Shown here piece by piece: positions 50,501 through 57,979 of a stretch of 64,000 bases of DNA (positions within the stretch are counted from its first letter, which is position 1; each line of letters opens with the position of its first letter). The translations under genes and the position numbers were made by a program. The notes beneath the pieces are model-generated. The model did no database searches. It saw only the letters and a list, made by a program, of their open reading frames with translations, and was not told where the DNA came from. Where the stretch lies: NCBI RefSeq assembly GCF_040412425.1, contig NC_089763.1:53398587-53462586 (forward strand), read 5' to 3'. This DNA is from Macrobrachium rosenbergii. Lineage: Eukaryota > Arthropoda > Malacostraca > Decapoda > Palaemonidae.

Positions 50501-53500
50501 CTTTTATCTTGCAGAGCAATATGTCAGAGGCACGGTACTCCACCTTGCTCTTTCGACCAGGTGTGCAGAACAGTCAGTTCAAAGAGACTCGCTCAGATTC
50601 CTCCCTCCAACCAGTGAGTCTTCCTAATGTAAAGGACCGGATTGTTTTGTATATCGTGTAGGAGCAAATCACAATTTTTTATAGTAAATTGTATTTTTCC
50701 TAACTATACAAACCTGAGGCCCTTTACATTACATTTTTATGCCCACTTCATGCCACCCCTCAATCTGAAACCTGGGCCGAAAGGCAAACGTGAATGTATT
50801 CCTGCATACCGGATGGTAATTACTGCCTAACCACATTGTCCAAGAGTTTTACGGGCATTTCCAGCTTTGCTGTAAGTAATTCCTAATGTAAAGGACCTCA
50901 GGTTTGTATAGTTAGGAAAAATACAATGTACTTTAAAAAATTGTGATTTTTACATGTTTGCAGAAAAAAATTTTTGTATGAGCTCATTTAAGGAAAACCT
51001 TAGAAACCTTTGTTGTTTATTAATGAATTTTTTGGTTTTTAATTTGATGTTATAAATGCAGTATTTTTAAAAGAAAACTCTGTAAGCATACAATAGAATG
51101 ACAATCAAACTTTGCACCCCAGTTTTTTTTTTTTTTTTTTTTCAGTTAGCTTAAATTCTCCAGTCATTTCCTTTCTGTTTGACCTTTTTCCTAAATGGGG
51201 AGGGAAGGTTCCATTACTCTGCGTCAGGGATTTTAGGATGTGGATGTGAATGAAAGGGGGAGGAGCTTCTTCCTCTCTGTTTGGCAGGGGAGCAAATTAA
51301 AGAATGGTTTCTTATTTGTCTTTGTCCTTCCACATTAGTAGTTGGCACAGTTAATAGTACTGTATAGAGTTGTTAATTAACAGCCTTTGTGTTTTCTTAT
51401 TTTATTTTTCTGGTTATTACATTATGTACTTTTATTATTGCATTGTATTTCTGTGTTCTGACTATGCTGTATTGGTCTGTATGTCTTCAGTTCCTGCCAA
51501 GAGAGATTTGTATGTCTTCTGTCCCTGCCTAATTGCTTTCTCTTTCTCAGTAATTTTTTTTCCTCATTTATTCTTTTTAAGTGCTTTAAATTAGAATAAT
51601 GTATGTTTCTGAGAATTAACTTATCTTAAGTGCTTTAAATTAGAATAAAGTATGTCTCTGAGAATTAACTTATCTGTTTGTTCTGTCCATACAGCAAAAG
51701 AAAGGGAATAGTAATTATTTCATTAAATGGTAATTTTCTTTCTTACAGGGTCACATATAGCTCTAGAAAATGTCTTTGGTATTGGATGCATGCTTTTCTT
51801 TCTGAATGCATTTTCTGCTGTTCAAGATGTCACAGTTGATGGTATGGCTATTCAGATGTTGCCAGAGGAACAGCTTGGATTAGGAAATAGCATTCAGGTT
51901 AGTAGGTAACTCAAAGGCTTAGGGGATGAAATAGTGGAACAGTACAGTACTCATGACTGCCATGTAGATGAAACATGCTTACTTTAAGGACCTGAAGAGT
52001 GTAAAAGAGCTTCAGATCATTCCTACTTTTTTCTGATTATTAAATATTAGTCTTAATTTTTGGTCCTGCTTGTTTTAAATATCCACTTGTTCAGACAGTT
52101 AAAAATTAAATGTACTAATTTTTCACCTAGGGCTAGTAACACAGTGACCAAACATTGCATTAAAGTTCGATAGAAATTCATAAAAACAGAACATTGTGCA
52201 CAGCCTCAAAATTGCAGTGTTACCTTTTTTAATGTGCACAGTCTCAAAATTGTAGTGTTACTTCTTGTTAATATTGTGCTTCCTAATCAAAAACCTATCA
52301 AGCCTTTACAACACAAGAAATCGTCAGGTAACCAACGTTGCTATCTGCCAGCATTGTTTCCCTTTAAACTGAGCACTAAAAACTGCTGGCTGTTGTCTTT
52401 TTCCGTGATGATGATTAAGTTTTTTGATAGCATAGCTTTCTAATATCTTTTCATACTCCCCATACATACTATTTTGAAACGTCCCTTACCAAACTCCTAA
52501 ATTTCTTACAGTACACTCTAGTACTGTACTAACCTGTATCCACTAAGAATAATTTCACACTATCATGAACTTTGCTCTTTTCCTCGGACATGCAGGTATA
52601 GACAGAAAGCACTTCTACCACTTAAGACTGACTGCAGATACAAAGACCTCATGCTTTAAGGAGAGCTTATTCTGTTCATTCACCTTTCAAAAGACATAAC
52701 AATAACACTGCATTTGTACTTAAGCTACCACTTTCTTCATTGTTCAACGACACATTACTGTTGTGTTTGCTACCTAACAGACTGTTGCCTTGAGCTGGGC
52801 CCCTAACTCTGCAATTTCACGTTTATGTTTACGCTCTTTCCCTTCTCTTTCTTTCTAGTTCCAGTTTTTCTTTTCTCATACAGCCGCTCTTTCATCCCTC
52901 TTAAAATTTTCTCTTTAGGTTTCTCTCTTCCCCTTCTTTTCTCTCAACATACTCAGGCAGGGCATTGCCTCTAGGCATAGGATTTTTCTGGATATAATAA
53001 ATTCTTTTTTTCATCCCAGTCATCCTGTTTCTTTCTGCATTCTACTTGTCCCAAGTGGTTACACCATTGGAAATCATGGCAAGGTTGCTACTGTTATAAT
53101 TTGGACTTTAATTGTCAAGTTATTTCTAATTTTTCATAAGTAAAGGAATGCCACACCAACAATTGGAAACAGGGTAAAAGGATACAGAAAGAAAATGTAC
53201 ACAACAGTACAGTATATTTATCTACAATATGTAAAGATATTGTTAGGTTCTTACCAATTTTTCTTAAGTAAAGGAATGCCACACCAACAATTGGAAACGG
53301 TAAAAGGATACAAAAAAAAAATTCAAACAACATTACAATGTATTTATTTACAATAAGAAAATTAAAAGGATTCTTGCATTCATTCAACTTTATGCACACC
53401 ATAGTACTAAGAAAATGAAAGTAGTTGAAAATAGGGGGAATGGTGTTCAAGATAGGACTATAAAATGGATTCTTAGGTACATACCTTCTCAGTTATCCTC

Positions 53501-55297
53501 TGATGCAGGGGCATTGACAGCTAGTCCATAGAAGACAAGATGGTTCTATACAAGGTGAGACAGGCAATCTGTGGTATAAACTTCCAAACTTCCAAAGGGC
53601 ATCCTCTGCTCTCTGTGGCCTTCTGTCCTCCTGAGGGCGATCCTATTTGAGCTTTAATACACCTAAATGGGCAGGGCTAATGATGAGACTTTCAATGATC
53701 ATCAATTTCCTTATATGGGGATTCTTGCAACTTCTGCTTCCTGATTTGTTTATCAATAAATTGCACAACAGACTGGAAACTTCTAGAACTTTGGAGATGA
53801 AATCTTGTGACAGCAATTGTTGAATTAACCAAAACCATCAAAGACCATGTGGGGCTACGGAGGGATAACAGGTGACAACGAGTGGTGATGACAGACCCAG
53901 GGCAACACTAGGCTGGATGTCCACACAACATGCATGTATTAAAAGGAAAATTTTTGTTTTCACTAGTACCCCTCCTTAGCCACAAAAAGTAACTACCCAT
54001 GGCACATGTGCAGTACTGCTGGCTAGGAGAAGATTTTCTTTTTGAGTGAGAATGAAGTTTCTAGGATTTGTAATTTAGTAACTGCAGATATGAGTGAGTT
54101 GTAACTAATGGGTTGGACATAGAAACTTATCTTCATATCATATTAATATGTAAAAGCATTTGCAATAAATCAAGTCCGTACATTTAGGTTTGACCTTGTC
54201 TCCAGTGATATGCAAGATTTCCCTCTTGGTGTCAGAACAAATGTTTAACTAAATCATACAAAACAATTGTTTTTATGTTACAAAAATTTAGGTGTAAAAA
54301 ATTTCAAATATTATTGTTAATAATACATGAAGCATTTTATAATGTTTTGACAGAAGTAAAAAGTTTTTTGTCAATATTTTTTTTTTTTCATCAGGTTGTG
54401 ATGTATAAAGTCGGATGGTTTGTAGGAGGAGCTGGATTTACGTATTTAATGTCTATCCTGGATTGGTCAATGACTCTTGTTGTTCTTGCTCTTACGTACC
54501 TACTAACTGCAATAATGGTTACTGTAGTTTCTGCCAAAGATGATGAAAGCTCAGAAGAGGAAACCAAAGAAACGAAAGACAAAGGTCAAGACGACGATGA
54601 AAAGCACAAGGAACTAAACCATAATGACTCTCAAGTGAATGAGATACTAGCTATCTTAAAAGATGTTGTTAGCACTCCGGGAACACTCTGGTTGAGTATT
54701 TATGTATTACTGTATAAGATGGGTGAGAGAGGTGCTGTTAATAATATGCCTTTATTTCTCCTTGACAGAGGAATGACTAAAAACCAGCTGGCATTATGGA
54801 ATGGTACTTTGTCTCAGGGTTTGTCAATTTTAGGCTCTTTACATGGCGGCATTGTGTCAAATAAACCTCACAAAATAAGAGATAAATTATTTTATTTTTC
54901 TTTGTATAGGTTTTTCTCTATTTTATTACAGTTTGTTCTAATATTAATGTGGAATTTTAATTTTTTTGATGAGAAGGATAGCTTACTGACTGTCTATGCA
55001 GTGGGTGTATTATCAATCTGTTCTCTTAGCTACAGCAGTGGAGTAATATCAACAGTATCATTTACACTCATGATGCAGACAAGTCGTCTTTGTGAGAAAA
55101 AAACTCAGGCTAGTCATTATAGTTTGTTGGCTTCAATAGAAGTTGCTGGGAAATTACTGTTTGCCATTATTGCTGGTTTTATTATTGATTATGCTGGGAT
55201 TGCATCCTCATTTGCCACTTTTGCTGTGTTGGCCATATTTCCCATATATATTTTACAACACATTCCAGTAGATTTAGTACACATGAAAACTGAATAG
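20414..55297 (+). CDS. MFSD3: MFSD3-type major facilitator transporter, spliced, four coding exons
   Basis: The coding sequence joins 20414-20553, 29454-29587, 51749-51897 and 54395-55297, giving 1326 nt (441 residues plus TAG). All three introns are GT-AG (8900, 22161 and 2497 bp) and their phases (2, 1, 0) keep the frame open. The N-terminus has the family motif LYLVQGIPYGLQ (TM1), followed by a FIPWATKGLWAPIIE stretch (TM2), an FSAVQDVTVDGMAIQML stretch (TM4 region) and about twelve hydrophobic segments in all. An acidic, lysine-rich loop (about residues 180-205) separates the two halves. These motifs fit MFSD3, a multipass transporter in the same wider MFS group as the SLC33 acetyl-CoA transporter; the substrate is not established and cannot be read here. 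The length is close to that of animal MFSD3. No frameshift or stop is visible, so the gene looks functional despite heavy intron invasion. Confidence 0.93.
21597..22000 (+). repeat. Duplicated 200-bp unit in E1 ORF1, first cluster
   Basis: Two adjacent units share GTGGAGGAGGTGACTGC-like, TGTCCTGCTCCCCT-AACCTGGGAGAAGACA, GGGGTTTGCC and GTTGCCCCCTCAG blocks in the same order. Confidence 0.75.
22979..23770 (+). repeat. Tandem 200-bp/410-bp repeat in E1 ORF1, second cluster
   Basis: Four related units (starting near 22985, 23190, 23395 and 23595) carry CACCGGGGAGAAGACATAC, GTAGTTGCC-CCTC and GACAGCCACTGGAAAG. Alternate units are more alike, so a two-unit block of about 410 bp was duplicated after the first duplication. 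Confidence 0.75.
24421..25747 (+). repeat. Satellite-like tandem array, unit about 382 bp, 3.5 copies
   Basis: CTAGTAATATTCAATCATTT-like starts occur at 24421, 24802, 25186 and 25568. Each unit contains CTCTAGCACAATATTTCGAT, CTTTCGTCACTTTGTCGTAA and GTTTGCACCGTTTTATATTA. The fourth unit stops at about 25747, where the LINE begins. The units are contiguous with no unique spacers. Confidence 0.93.
25748..27198 (+). mobile_element. 5'-truncated LINE (Jockey/I-like), ORF2 C-terminal half
   Basis: The copy starts within the RT C-terminal part at YGSPIYS, shifts frame after about 20 bp, and continues KMLDPVHHLGI. It ends with a 3' tail at 27131-27189 and a short A run (27193-27203). The 5' junction lies in satellite and the 3' junction in an E-type terminal repeat. 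The tail is nearly identical to the SINE tail at 49978-50038. Confidence 0.85.
25978..27027 (+). pseudogene. LINE ORF2 C-terminus: RNase H domain plus Cys/His motif
   Basis: The open frame of 349 codons contains a complete RNase H signature: LYTDGSKDD (first Asp), FTAELLAIKTAL (Glu), TIFSDSLSS (Asp) and WIPSHIGLEGNEKAD (His/Asp). It is followed by the conserved RLRIGHTKVTHGYLM segment and a C-x2-C-x8-H-x4-C-type motif (MCEICNVQIIVKHILKVC). RNase H is found in I-superfamily LINE ORF2. The frame upstream (25793-26083) covers the preceding RT tail. The domain itself looks intact, but the element lacks endonuclease and the RT core. Confidence 0.85.
27199..27430 (+). repeat. E-type DIRS right ITR and extension
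   Basis: The block CAAGTTACCTACACCA-AATATTGGAA, AAATTTAAGCTGC and TATGTAGTTACTTGGTAAGT matches 19480-19651 and 63120-63243, followed by TTTATTTTATCATAAAAATG. Confidence 0.8.
27431..27978. other. Intronic sequence, MFSD3 intron 1
   Basis: No gene is seen. Around 27520-27590 a block (CCTATGTCAAAACCTG, GTTGCTGTTCGTCCTCAA) resembles a terminal repeat of an unidentified element. Confidence 0.4.
27979..28243. mobile_element. Palindromic MITE copy 1, TA-flanked
   Basis: It starts CAGGCAGTCCACGGTTATCG after TA (27977-27978) and ends with the inverted counterpart ATAACCAGGGACTGTGTG before TA (28244-28245). The 265-bp element is largely self-complementary and has no coding capacity. The TA target and CAG-GCAGTCC termini fit the pogo/mariner superfamily. 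Confidence 0.8.
28246..29453. other. Intronic sequence, MFSD3 intron 1
   Basis: AT-rich with no recognised gene. It ends in a pyrimidine-rich tract and CAG at the exon 2 acceptor. Confidence 0.5.
29454..29587 (+). CDS. MFSD3: MFSD3 second coding exon
   Basis: The acceptor TTTCCAG ends at 29453 and the donor ACAG/GTAAAA follows 29587. The 134-nt exon completes a split serine codon and encodes about 45 residues (TLKVLFIPWATKGLWAPIIE, then a WGGRNRW loop and TM3), ending one base into a glycine codon. DIRS element C starts only about 40 bp downstream of this donor. Confidence 0.92.
29960..32330 (+). pseudogene. DIRS C ORF1 (gag-like)
   Basis: A Cys-rich head (CMRRGHVCLINDRCKEC, about 29957-30010) fits the signature of the other families with one Cys changed to Arg and one spacing shorter. 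Downstream is Ser/Arg-rich, basic sequence with a 12-bp repeat (GGACGCTCGCCA, 31134-31190) and several short frames. Its role is inferred from position. Confidence 0.55.
31134..31190 (+). repeat. 12-bp tandem repeat in DIRS C ORF1
   Basis: CAGGACGCTCGC is repeated in tandem, encoding short Ala/Arg/Gln/Asp repeats in one frame. Confidence 0.85.
32560..33800 (+). pseudogene. DIRS C reverse transcriptase and RNase H
   Basis: Across two frames it reads RPGDWMVS, YLRFVLGE, HRALCFG and the catalytic box at 32830-32843, where a one-base deletion separates Tyr-Leu from Asp-Asp-Trp. The thumb-like MDSVAFRAYPSLERQ and SSLEKFCFWGRLHLRPL follow. RNase H begins at GWGATLGGG (33333), and HINLARLGAIHLA follows around 33400. 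Confidence 0.78.
34080..35120 (+). pseudogene. DIRS C tyrosine recombinase
   Basis: An open frame (34226-34432) encodes the N-terminal core-binding part (LREKEKLAVSTIKGYRSMLS, then DLHDLLRSFETVKVPRP). The catalytic region contains AHEVRAIATSGGFSPEEYVS, with His and Arg of H-x-x-R at 34902-34913. Stops and a frameshift lie between the two parts. DIRS elements use this enzyme instead of a DDE integrase. Confidence 0.82.
35488..35806 (+). repeat. DIRS C internal complementary region, right ITR and extension
   Basis: 35490-35530 (ATATATCTGACAGTAAGTTT and on) is complementary to the left end. It is fused to 35531-35575, which is complementary to the far right end (GTATGAACAAACTTTATTTT and on, from 35764). 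This head-to-tail fusion of both terminal complements is specific to DIRS-like elements. Confidence 0.8.
35807..36101. other. Intronic spacer, MFSD3 intron 2
   Basis: AT-rich sequence between DIRS C and the piggyBac element. No gene or repeat is recognised. Confidence 0.5.
36102..37349 (-). mobile_element. Internally deleted piggyBac-type DNA transposon
   Basis: TTAA occurs at both edges (36102-36105 and 37346-37349). The internal ends carry a perfect 11-bp terminal inverted repeat, ACACTGTAGTG (36106-36116, and inverted at 37335-37345). Subterminal TGGGGTAA motifs repeat near both ends. TTAA target duplication is the signature of piggyBac. The 1.24-kb body holds only the C-terminal Cys/His domain of a transposase, so it is non-autonomous. 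Confidence 0.88.
36729..37007 (-). pseudogene. piggyBac transposase C-terminal Cys-rich domain
   Basis: The frame ends with GRCAKCPTKEDQNSRHRCNN, then CGHPVCPRHIYPVCVDCIDQ. This is a C-x2-C, C-x2-C, C-x2-H, C-x2-C zinc-binding pattern like the C-terminal finger of piggyBac transposases, which binds terminal DNA. The preceding residues (RPWAKQRLSNPHLSRSLKATI) look like the end of the transposase core. The catalytic Asp region is missing. It could be misread as a host RING-like gene without its TTAA/TIR context. Confidence 0.78.
37360..39288 (+). pseudogene. E-type DIRS ORF1 fragment (E3)
   Basis: It opens with a Cys head in shifted frames (CSKC near 37442, TGTAGTAAAGATAATACTTG), then KKWKTLKSHLEKLERDRKRKAALRAEN (open frame 37526-37909). 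The Pro/Ser-rich 38150-38480 region carries repeats of SFERLAPTSELLAPT type. It continues through SSKKALREVHERLASKREQGKA (about 38810) and DWAIGALARKIEDCPDLA (39100). It stops at about 39288, where the LINE begins. No terminal repeat lies at the 5' side; it starts 11 bp after the piggyBac TTAA. Confidence 0.65.
39284..40385 (-). pseudogene. LINE ORF2 N-terminus: AP-type endonuclease
   Basis: Motifs on the minus strand are GGNLIYVCHDVPQI and TIFSIQYTWPPNE, then LLGDMNGRHPLLDD (the GD-x-N catalytic box, about 40140-40100) and DDWHSSDHGPI (the SDH box, about 39810). A linker with PVPWWSSELQVLHR follows. The domain is interrupted by the 73-bp insert and by frameshifts. The RT domain is absent. 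Confidence 0.78.
39885..39957 (-). mobile_element. 73-bp SINE/LINE tail inserted in LINE endonuclease
   Basis: The insert carries CAGAGGTCTGGTTAAAC and a (GTTA)n-type tail on the minus strand, as in the tail at 27131-27189. It is flanked by GGTCAGTACATG (39873-39884) and GGTCAATACATG (39958-39969), a 12-bp target duplication with one mismatch. Removing the insert and one duplicate restores the endonuclease frame. Confidence 0.8.
41505..41784. mobile_element. Palindromic MITE copy 2, TA-flanked
   Basis: It starts CAGGCAGTCCCCGGTTATTG after TA (41503-41504) and ends AACCGGGGACTGCCTG before TA (41785-41786). It is 280 bp, largely self-complementary and non-coding. It splits the LINE ORF1. Confidence 0.88.
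42484..43862 (-). mobile_element. Tc1/mariner-type transposon, likely DD37E
   Basis: TA lies at each edge (42484-42485 and 43861-43862), just inside which is the terminal inverted repeat GGTGTTTCRAAATTAGAG, followed by a C-rich run (left 42490-42520, right 43825-43857). The 1.38-kb element carries one transposase gene on the minus strand. It is inserted in the LINE ORF1. Confidence 0.87.
42663..43711 (-). pseudogene. Tc1/mariner transposase, frameshifted
   Basis: Three overlapping frames cover it. The N-terminal HTH part reads RIRAITFREARDAGASF and SRSWIAKYIKTDESFVKR (43711-43505). A middle part contains GRPRKSLRKLALELE (43566-43255). A catalytic part (43355-42663) contains ASDEFFIY (first Asp), LLDKAPCFKALQTQELL (second Asp) and DSSPDLNVCENIGSILKD (third acidic residue, Glu). 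I count 37 residues between the last two, which fits the DD37E subgroup. At least two frameshifts inactivate it. Confidence 0.8.
43996..44455 (-). other. Probable LINE 5' UTR
   Basis: Non-coding sequence lies between the ORF1 start (43995) and the junction with DIRS A2 (about 44455). It is assigned to the LINE by position only. Confidence 0.5.
45414..45714. mobile_element. Palindromic MITE copy 3, TA-flanked
   Basis: It starts CAGGTAGTCCCTGGTTAGCG after TA (45412-45413) and ends AACCGAGGACTGCCTG before TA (45715-45716). It is 301 bp, with the same internal order as copy 2 (TTTTATGGCACTTGTCTAG in both). Confidence 0.87.
46770..46841 (+). repeat. 36-bp direct duplication
   Basis: AACCCCTGTGAGTACTCTTC begins at 46770 and again at 46806, and the two units match over the full 36 bp. 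It lies within DIRS A2 ORF1. Confidence 0.93.
48070..49720 (+). pseudogene. DIRS A2 RNase H and tyrosine recombinase remnants
   Basis: RNase H is seen in LINILELMAVSWPSES and GNSTTVVPYVNKQEG (48140-48285). The recombinase region contains CPVRVLQYFPKRLDILNLDV (about 49443-49500) and RAHEVCGLLHPSH (about 49630-49670), where the catalytic H-x-x-R keeps His but has Cys in place of Arg. The copy is frameshifted throughout. Confidence 0.65.
49770..50052 (+). mobile_element. tRNA-derived SINE, full length
   Basis: A perfect 13-bp target duplication, ACTTGGAACCTTT, lies at 49757-49769 and 50053-50065. The head has RNA polymerase III boxes: A box TGGCCGAGTTGG (49780-49791) and B box GAGTTCGATTCC (about 49822-49833). 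The body continues TTTCTGGTGATAGAAATTCA. The tail (49978-50038) matches the LINE tail at 27131-27189. It is inserted in the DIRS A2 recombinase region. Confidence 0.9.
50620..50950 (+). repeat. DIRS A2 right end (ICR, ITR, extension)
   Basis: ATCACAATTTTTTATAGTAA and the following bases (50667-50730) are inverted at 50885-50945, giving arms of about 60 bp that differ at only a few positions. The ITR core lies between them. The left-end complement (GTAAAGGACCGGATTGTTTT) precedes at 50630. Confidence 0.78.
50951..51748. other. Intronic sequence before MFSD3 exon 3
   Basis: AT-rich, with a poly-T run of about 20 at 51123-51142 and a 49-bp direct duplication at 51579-51675 (AAGTGCTTTAAATTAGAATA starts at 51579 and 51628). 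No coding domain is seen. It ends with TTTCTTACAG. Confidence 0.6.
51749..51897 (+). CDS. MFSD3: MFSD3 third coding exon
   Basis: The acceptor TTTCTTACAG ends at 51748 and the donor CATTCAG/GTTAGT follows 51897. The 149-nt exon completes the split glycine codon and encodes 50 residues, including the conserved QDVTVDGMAI segment of this transporter family, and ends exactly on a codon boundary. It is separated from exon 2 by a 22-kb intron made mostly of transposons. Confidence 0.92.
51898..54394. other. MFSD3 intron 3
   Basis: 2.5 kb without a recognisable transposon terminus. Two direct duplications are present: 38 bp at 52195-52270 (TGTGCACAG-CTCAAAATTG) and about 128 bp at 53126-53375 (AAGTAAAGGAATGCCACACC). 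No open frame with a domain is seen. Confidence 0.6.
53126..53375. repeat. 128-bp imperfect tandem duplication
   Basis: AAGTAAAGGAATGCCACACC, AACAATTGGAAAC and GTAAAAGGATACA occur in both units, offset by 128 bp. The units diverge toward their 3' ends. Confidence 0.85.
54395..55297 (+). CDS. MFSD3: MFSD3 terminal coding exon
   Basis: A strong T-rich tract and CATCAG precede 54395. The 903-nt exon encodes 300 residues and a TAG stop. It covers TM5-TM12: YKVGWFVGGAGF, an acidic central loop, LWLSIYVLLYKMGERGA (TM7) and a terminal hydrophobic pair (LLFAIIAGFIIDYAG, FATFAVLAIFPIYIL). This is the long uninterrupted second half of the transporter. No frame break is visible. Confidence 0.94.
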   Translation, partial: VVMYKVGWFVGGAGFTYLMSILDWSMTLVVLALTYLLTAIMVTVVSAKDDESSEEETKETKDKGQDDDEKHKELNHNDSQVNEILAILKDVVSTPGTLWLSIYVLLYKMGERGAVNNMPLFLLDRGMTKNQLALWNGTLSQGLSILGSLHGGIVSNKPHKIRDKLFYFSLYRFFSILLQFVLILMWNFNFFDEKDSLLTVYAVGVLSICSLSYSSGVISTVSFTLMMQTSRLCEKKTQASHYSLLASIEVAGKLLFAIIAGFIIDYAGIASSFATFAVLAIFPIYILQHIPVDLVHMKTE

Positions 55298-56103
55298 GTG
55301 CATAATTGTTATCAAACTAAGTTTAAATAAGCATAGCTTATCAGAAACCAGATGTGTATCTTTTCTAATAAAAACCTTTCCCAAAAGAAGCTTCACTGAA
55401 AGTAATTTTCCTATAGCATAAGAAAGACATTGAGCATAGAATCCAGTATGGTATACTGAATATTAGCATATTTGAGTATTGCCTACAGTCTGCTGTGCAA
55501 GTCACACCAGAGGTTCTGCTACCTAAGGGAATGTTATCTCCCTATGAAGTGGTTAATCATTACTGTTGCTTCACTCCATGTAATACATTTGAGAGATGCA
55601 GTATTACTATTCGAAAATCACCTGGAAGATATGTCAGTCATGAGTAAAGAACAAAATGCATATCTGAGGAGTTTTAAGTTTTATTGCTCAATGTTGTATG
55701 GTGGAATACTATTCCATGACTCAAATGTGGTAGAGGTAAATTCTGTGCACATGTGCTGCAAAACCAAACTGTTCTGCTTGTTTAGAATGTTTCTTAAAGA
55801 CAAATTAAAGATAATTATGGCAAAAAAAATTCAAGGTAAAATTCACAAGTGCTTTTCTGCTGTAATAATGTGGTGATTGAGAAAACTGAAAAAAATTCTA
55901 ATTCATTTTTGTATCAGAAGAGGGTGTTCATTTTGGTAAGATGCAAGACTGGTAATAATAAATTCACTCTTGCAACTCGATCTGAGGTGAAGTAGTGTAC
56001 TGTAGTTCCATTTGCTATTAAAACAAATTTTTATGTTCACCTGCACAAGAATTGGTAGAAATAGTTTGTCTGAACTAGTTCCATCTCCAGCAAAGAACCA
56101 GTA
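55298..56103 (+). other. MFSD3 3' UTR and downstream flank
   Basis: AATAAA occurs at 55367-55372, 70 bp after the stop, and again at 55957-55962. The first is the simplest polyadenylation signal; the second would give a longer UTR of about 0.7 kb. Open frames in this stretch (for example 55472-55876) show no recognisable domain. DIRS B2 begins at 56104. Confidence 0.6.
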
Positions 56104-56300
56104 GTTGTTTCAACACAAAATACAAACTGTCAGTCCCTTACATTAGGAATTGCTTTGAGTGTAGGCTGGAAATGGCCCTTAAAACTCTTGAGCAAGGTGG
56201 TTAGGCAGTAACTATTGCCAGGTAGGCGGGAATACCCGCCTGCCTGGATGTAAACACTCCAGTTTGCTTTCAGCCATCATGCGTTGCAGACATGGTTTCG
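56104..56300 (+). repeat. DIRS B2 terminal inverted repeat, left copy in the window
   Basis: GGAATTGCTTTGAGTGTAGG, CTCTTGAGCAAGGTGGTTAG and GGTAGGCGGGAATACCCGCC are the inverse of sequence at 61880-62078. Confidence 0.87.
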
Positions 56301-56739
56301 GATCTCTCTGCCTGACTGTCGTTAAGATCTTATTATCCTGGTGGGATCTTTTTGTATTGTTGTGTATACATTGCATTTGATATTTATTAATACAAACCCA
56401 CGATTTGTGATAAACGTGCATAAGCTGTCGTTCCCCATGTGCTGTGTCTTGGGTTTGACAGCCAAGGGCGTATTTAGAGAAGCGGAACCGAGTTGTAATG
56501 CTTCTCTTCCAGTAGCCCTTTATTTACATACTGAAGGCGTTCCCCTGTACGTTCGGAGATATTAGATTGGGACGTAATATCTTCGCTCCCCTACATTGAT
56601 CGGGACGTAAGAATTTGCTTCCCATCCTGGACTTCCATCCTCCATGTACAAGGGGCACTACTACTCCTTCCTACTTGTGCCAGTGTTGTTTTCGCTGCCT
56701 GCGCTTAGAGTTGCGGTGGAGGGGAGATTGCGGGTGTCA

Positions 56740-57700
56740 TCGGTAAGCTCCGCTTCCACGGCGATCATCAGTACCACAGAGTGTCCTATCACTTGATCCT
56801 GGAACTCTTGGAGAGCCAGGAAGGCTGCCTTGAGTTCCAGGATGTTGATGTGAAGGCGCTTGTCGTCTCGGTGCCACACTTCCAAAATCAGCAACTCCTC
56901 CAGGTGTGCGCCCCATCCCTCGATCGATGCATCTGAGAACAGCAGCATGTCCGGAGGGGGAGTATGCAGGGATACTCCTAGCAAGAGGTTCCTGTCGTCC
57001 ATCCACCAGCAAAGGTCCTCTCACCTCCTCGGAAAGAGGGATGAGGAAGGACTGGGGGTTTCGGGACTGGGACCAATACTCCTTTAGCCTCCATTGTAGA
57101 GACCGCAGGTGAAGACGCCCATGAGGTACCAGCTTCTCCAGCGACGACAGGTGACCGATGACAACTTGCCATTGCCGGGCTGGTTGCTCTTGTCGTGACA
57201 GGAACATCTGTGCTGCCTGCCTGAACCTGCTGATACGAGAGTCCGAGGGAAAGACTTTTGCTGCCACTGAGTCTATCAGCATGCCCAGGTACTTTATCCT
57301 CTGCTTTGGGGTGAGATCTGACTTCTCGAGCTTCACCAAGATCCCAAGATCGCGGCAATACTCGAGGAGTCGATGCCTGTCCTGTAACAACTGTGAGCGG
57401 GAGCTCGCCAGGACGAGCCAGCCATTGAGATACCTCAATAGATGTATCCCATGCGAGTGAGCCCAAGCTGACACGAGAGAGAAGACTCTCGTGAATACCT
57501 GGGGAGCAGTCAAGAGCCTGAAGCAGAGTGCAGAGTGCCTTGAATTGGAAGACCGTCTCCCCGAGGATAAAGCGGAGGTACTTGCGAGAGGACGGATGAA
57601 TAGGTATTTGAAAATACGCATCCTTCAAGTCCACTGTAAGCATGAATTCATTCTCCCTGATAGAAGCAAGCACGGTTCACGCTGTTTCCATCGCCCTGTG
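56740..57700 (-). pseudogene. DIRS B2 reverse transcriptase and partial RNase H
   Basis: FMLTVDLKDAYFQIPIHPSS and RKYLRFILGETVFQFKALC (57640-57530) are clear DIRS RT motifs. A frameshift follows, then LTAPQVFTRVF and RYLNGWLVLASS. The last is the catalytic YLDDW box with both Asp residues changed (Asn codon at 57424-57426). RNase H has LLFSDASIEGWGAHLEE and HINILELKAAFLALQEF but is cut off before the third acidic residue, at about 56755. Confidence 0.83.
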
Positions 57701-57979
57701 GCTTTCTCTACGAGAAAGACATGGCTGTAAAAGCCTGGAGACTGGTCCAACACGACTTTCACAGCACCCTTGCTCAGCTTGGCTTGCACTTCTTGCTGTA
57801 GTGCGGTGTCCTTCGGAGTTCCTTGGACATATGTGCGAAGATGGACCGGACAGTAGGTGAGGGGAGGCCGAGACTCGAAGGGTAGTAGATATCCCTCCCG
57901 AAGGACATCCACTATCAAGGTCTCAGCTCTGTGTCGCTGCCATGTTGCCCAATGGCTCGACAGGCACACCCCCACCTTC

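Larger units (their letters stand above)
44460..50950 (+). mobile_element. DIRS-type retrotransposon copy A2
   Basis: It is a sister of A1, collinear from the ORF1 middle (matches A1 from about 505) to the right end. Parts are ORF1 (44500-47640), an RNase H remnant (48070-48320), a recombinase remnant (48850-49700, then 50060) and an internal complementary region with right ITR and extension (50620-50950). MITE copy 3 (45414-45714) and a SINE (49770-50052) are nested in it. As in A1, no RT box is found. The 5' end is missing at the LINE junction. Confidence 0.8.

Noticed and set aside
53115..53450. 111-codon minus-strand open frame
   Set aside because: It spans a 128-bp tandem duplication in an intron, and the repeated residues reflect the DNA repeat.
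55472..55876. 134-codon open frame downstream of MFSD3
   Set aside because: There is no recognisable domain, it lies between two polyadenylation signals, and its composition is like the surrounding 3' flank.
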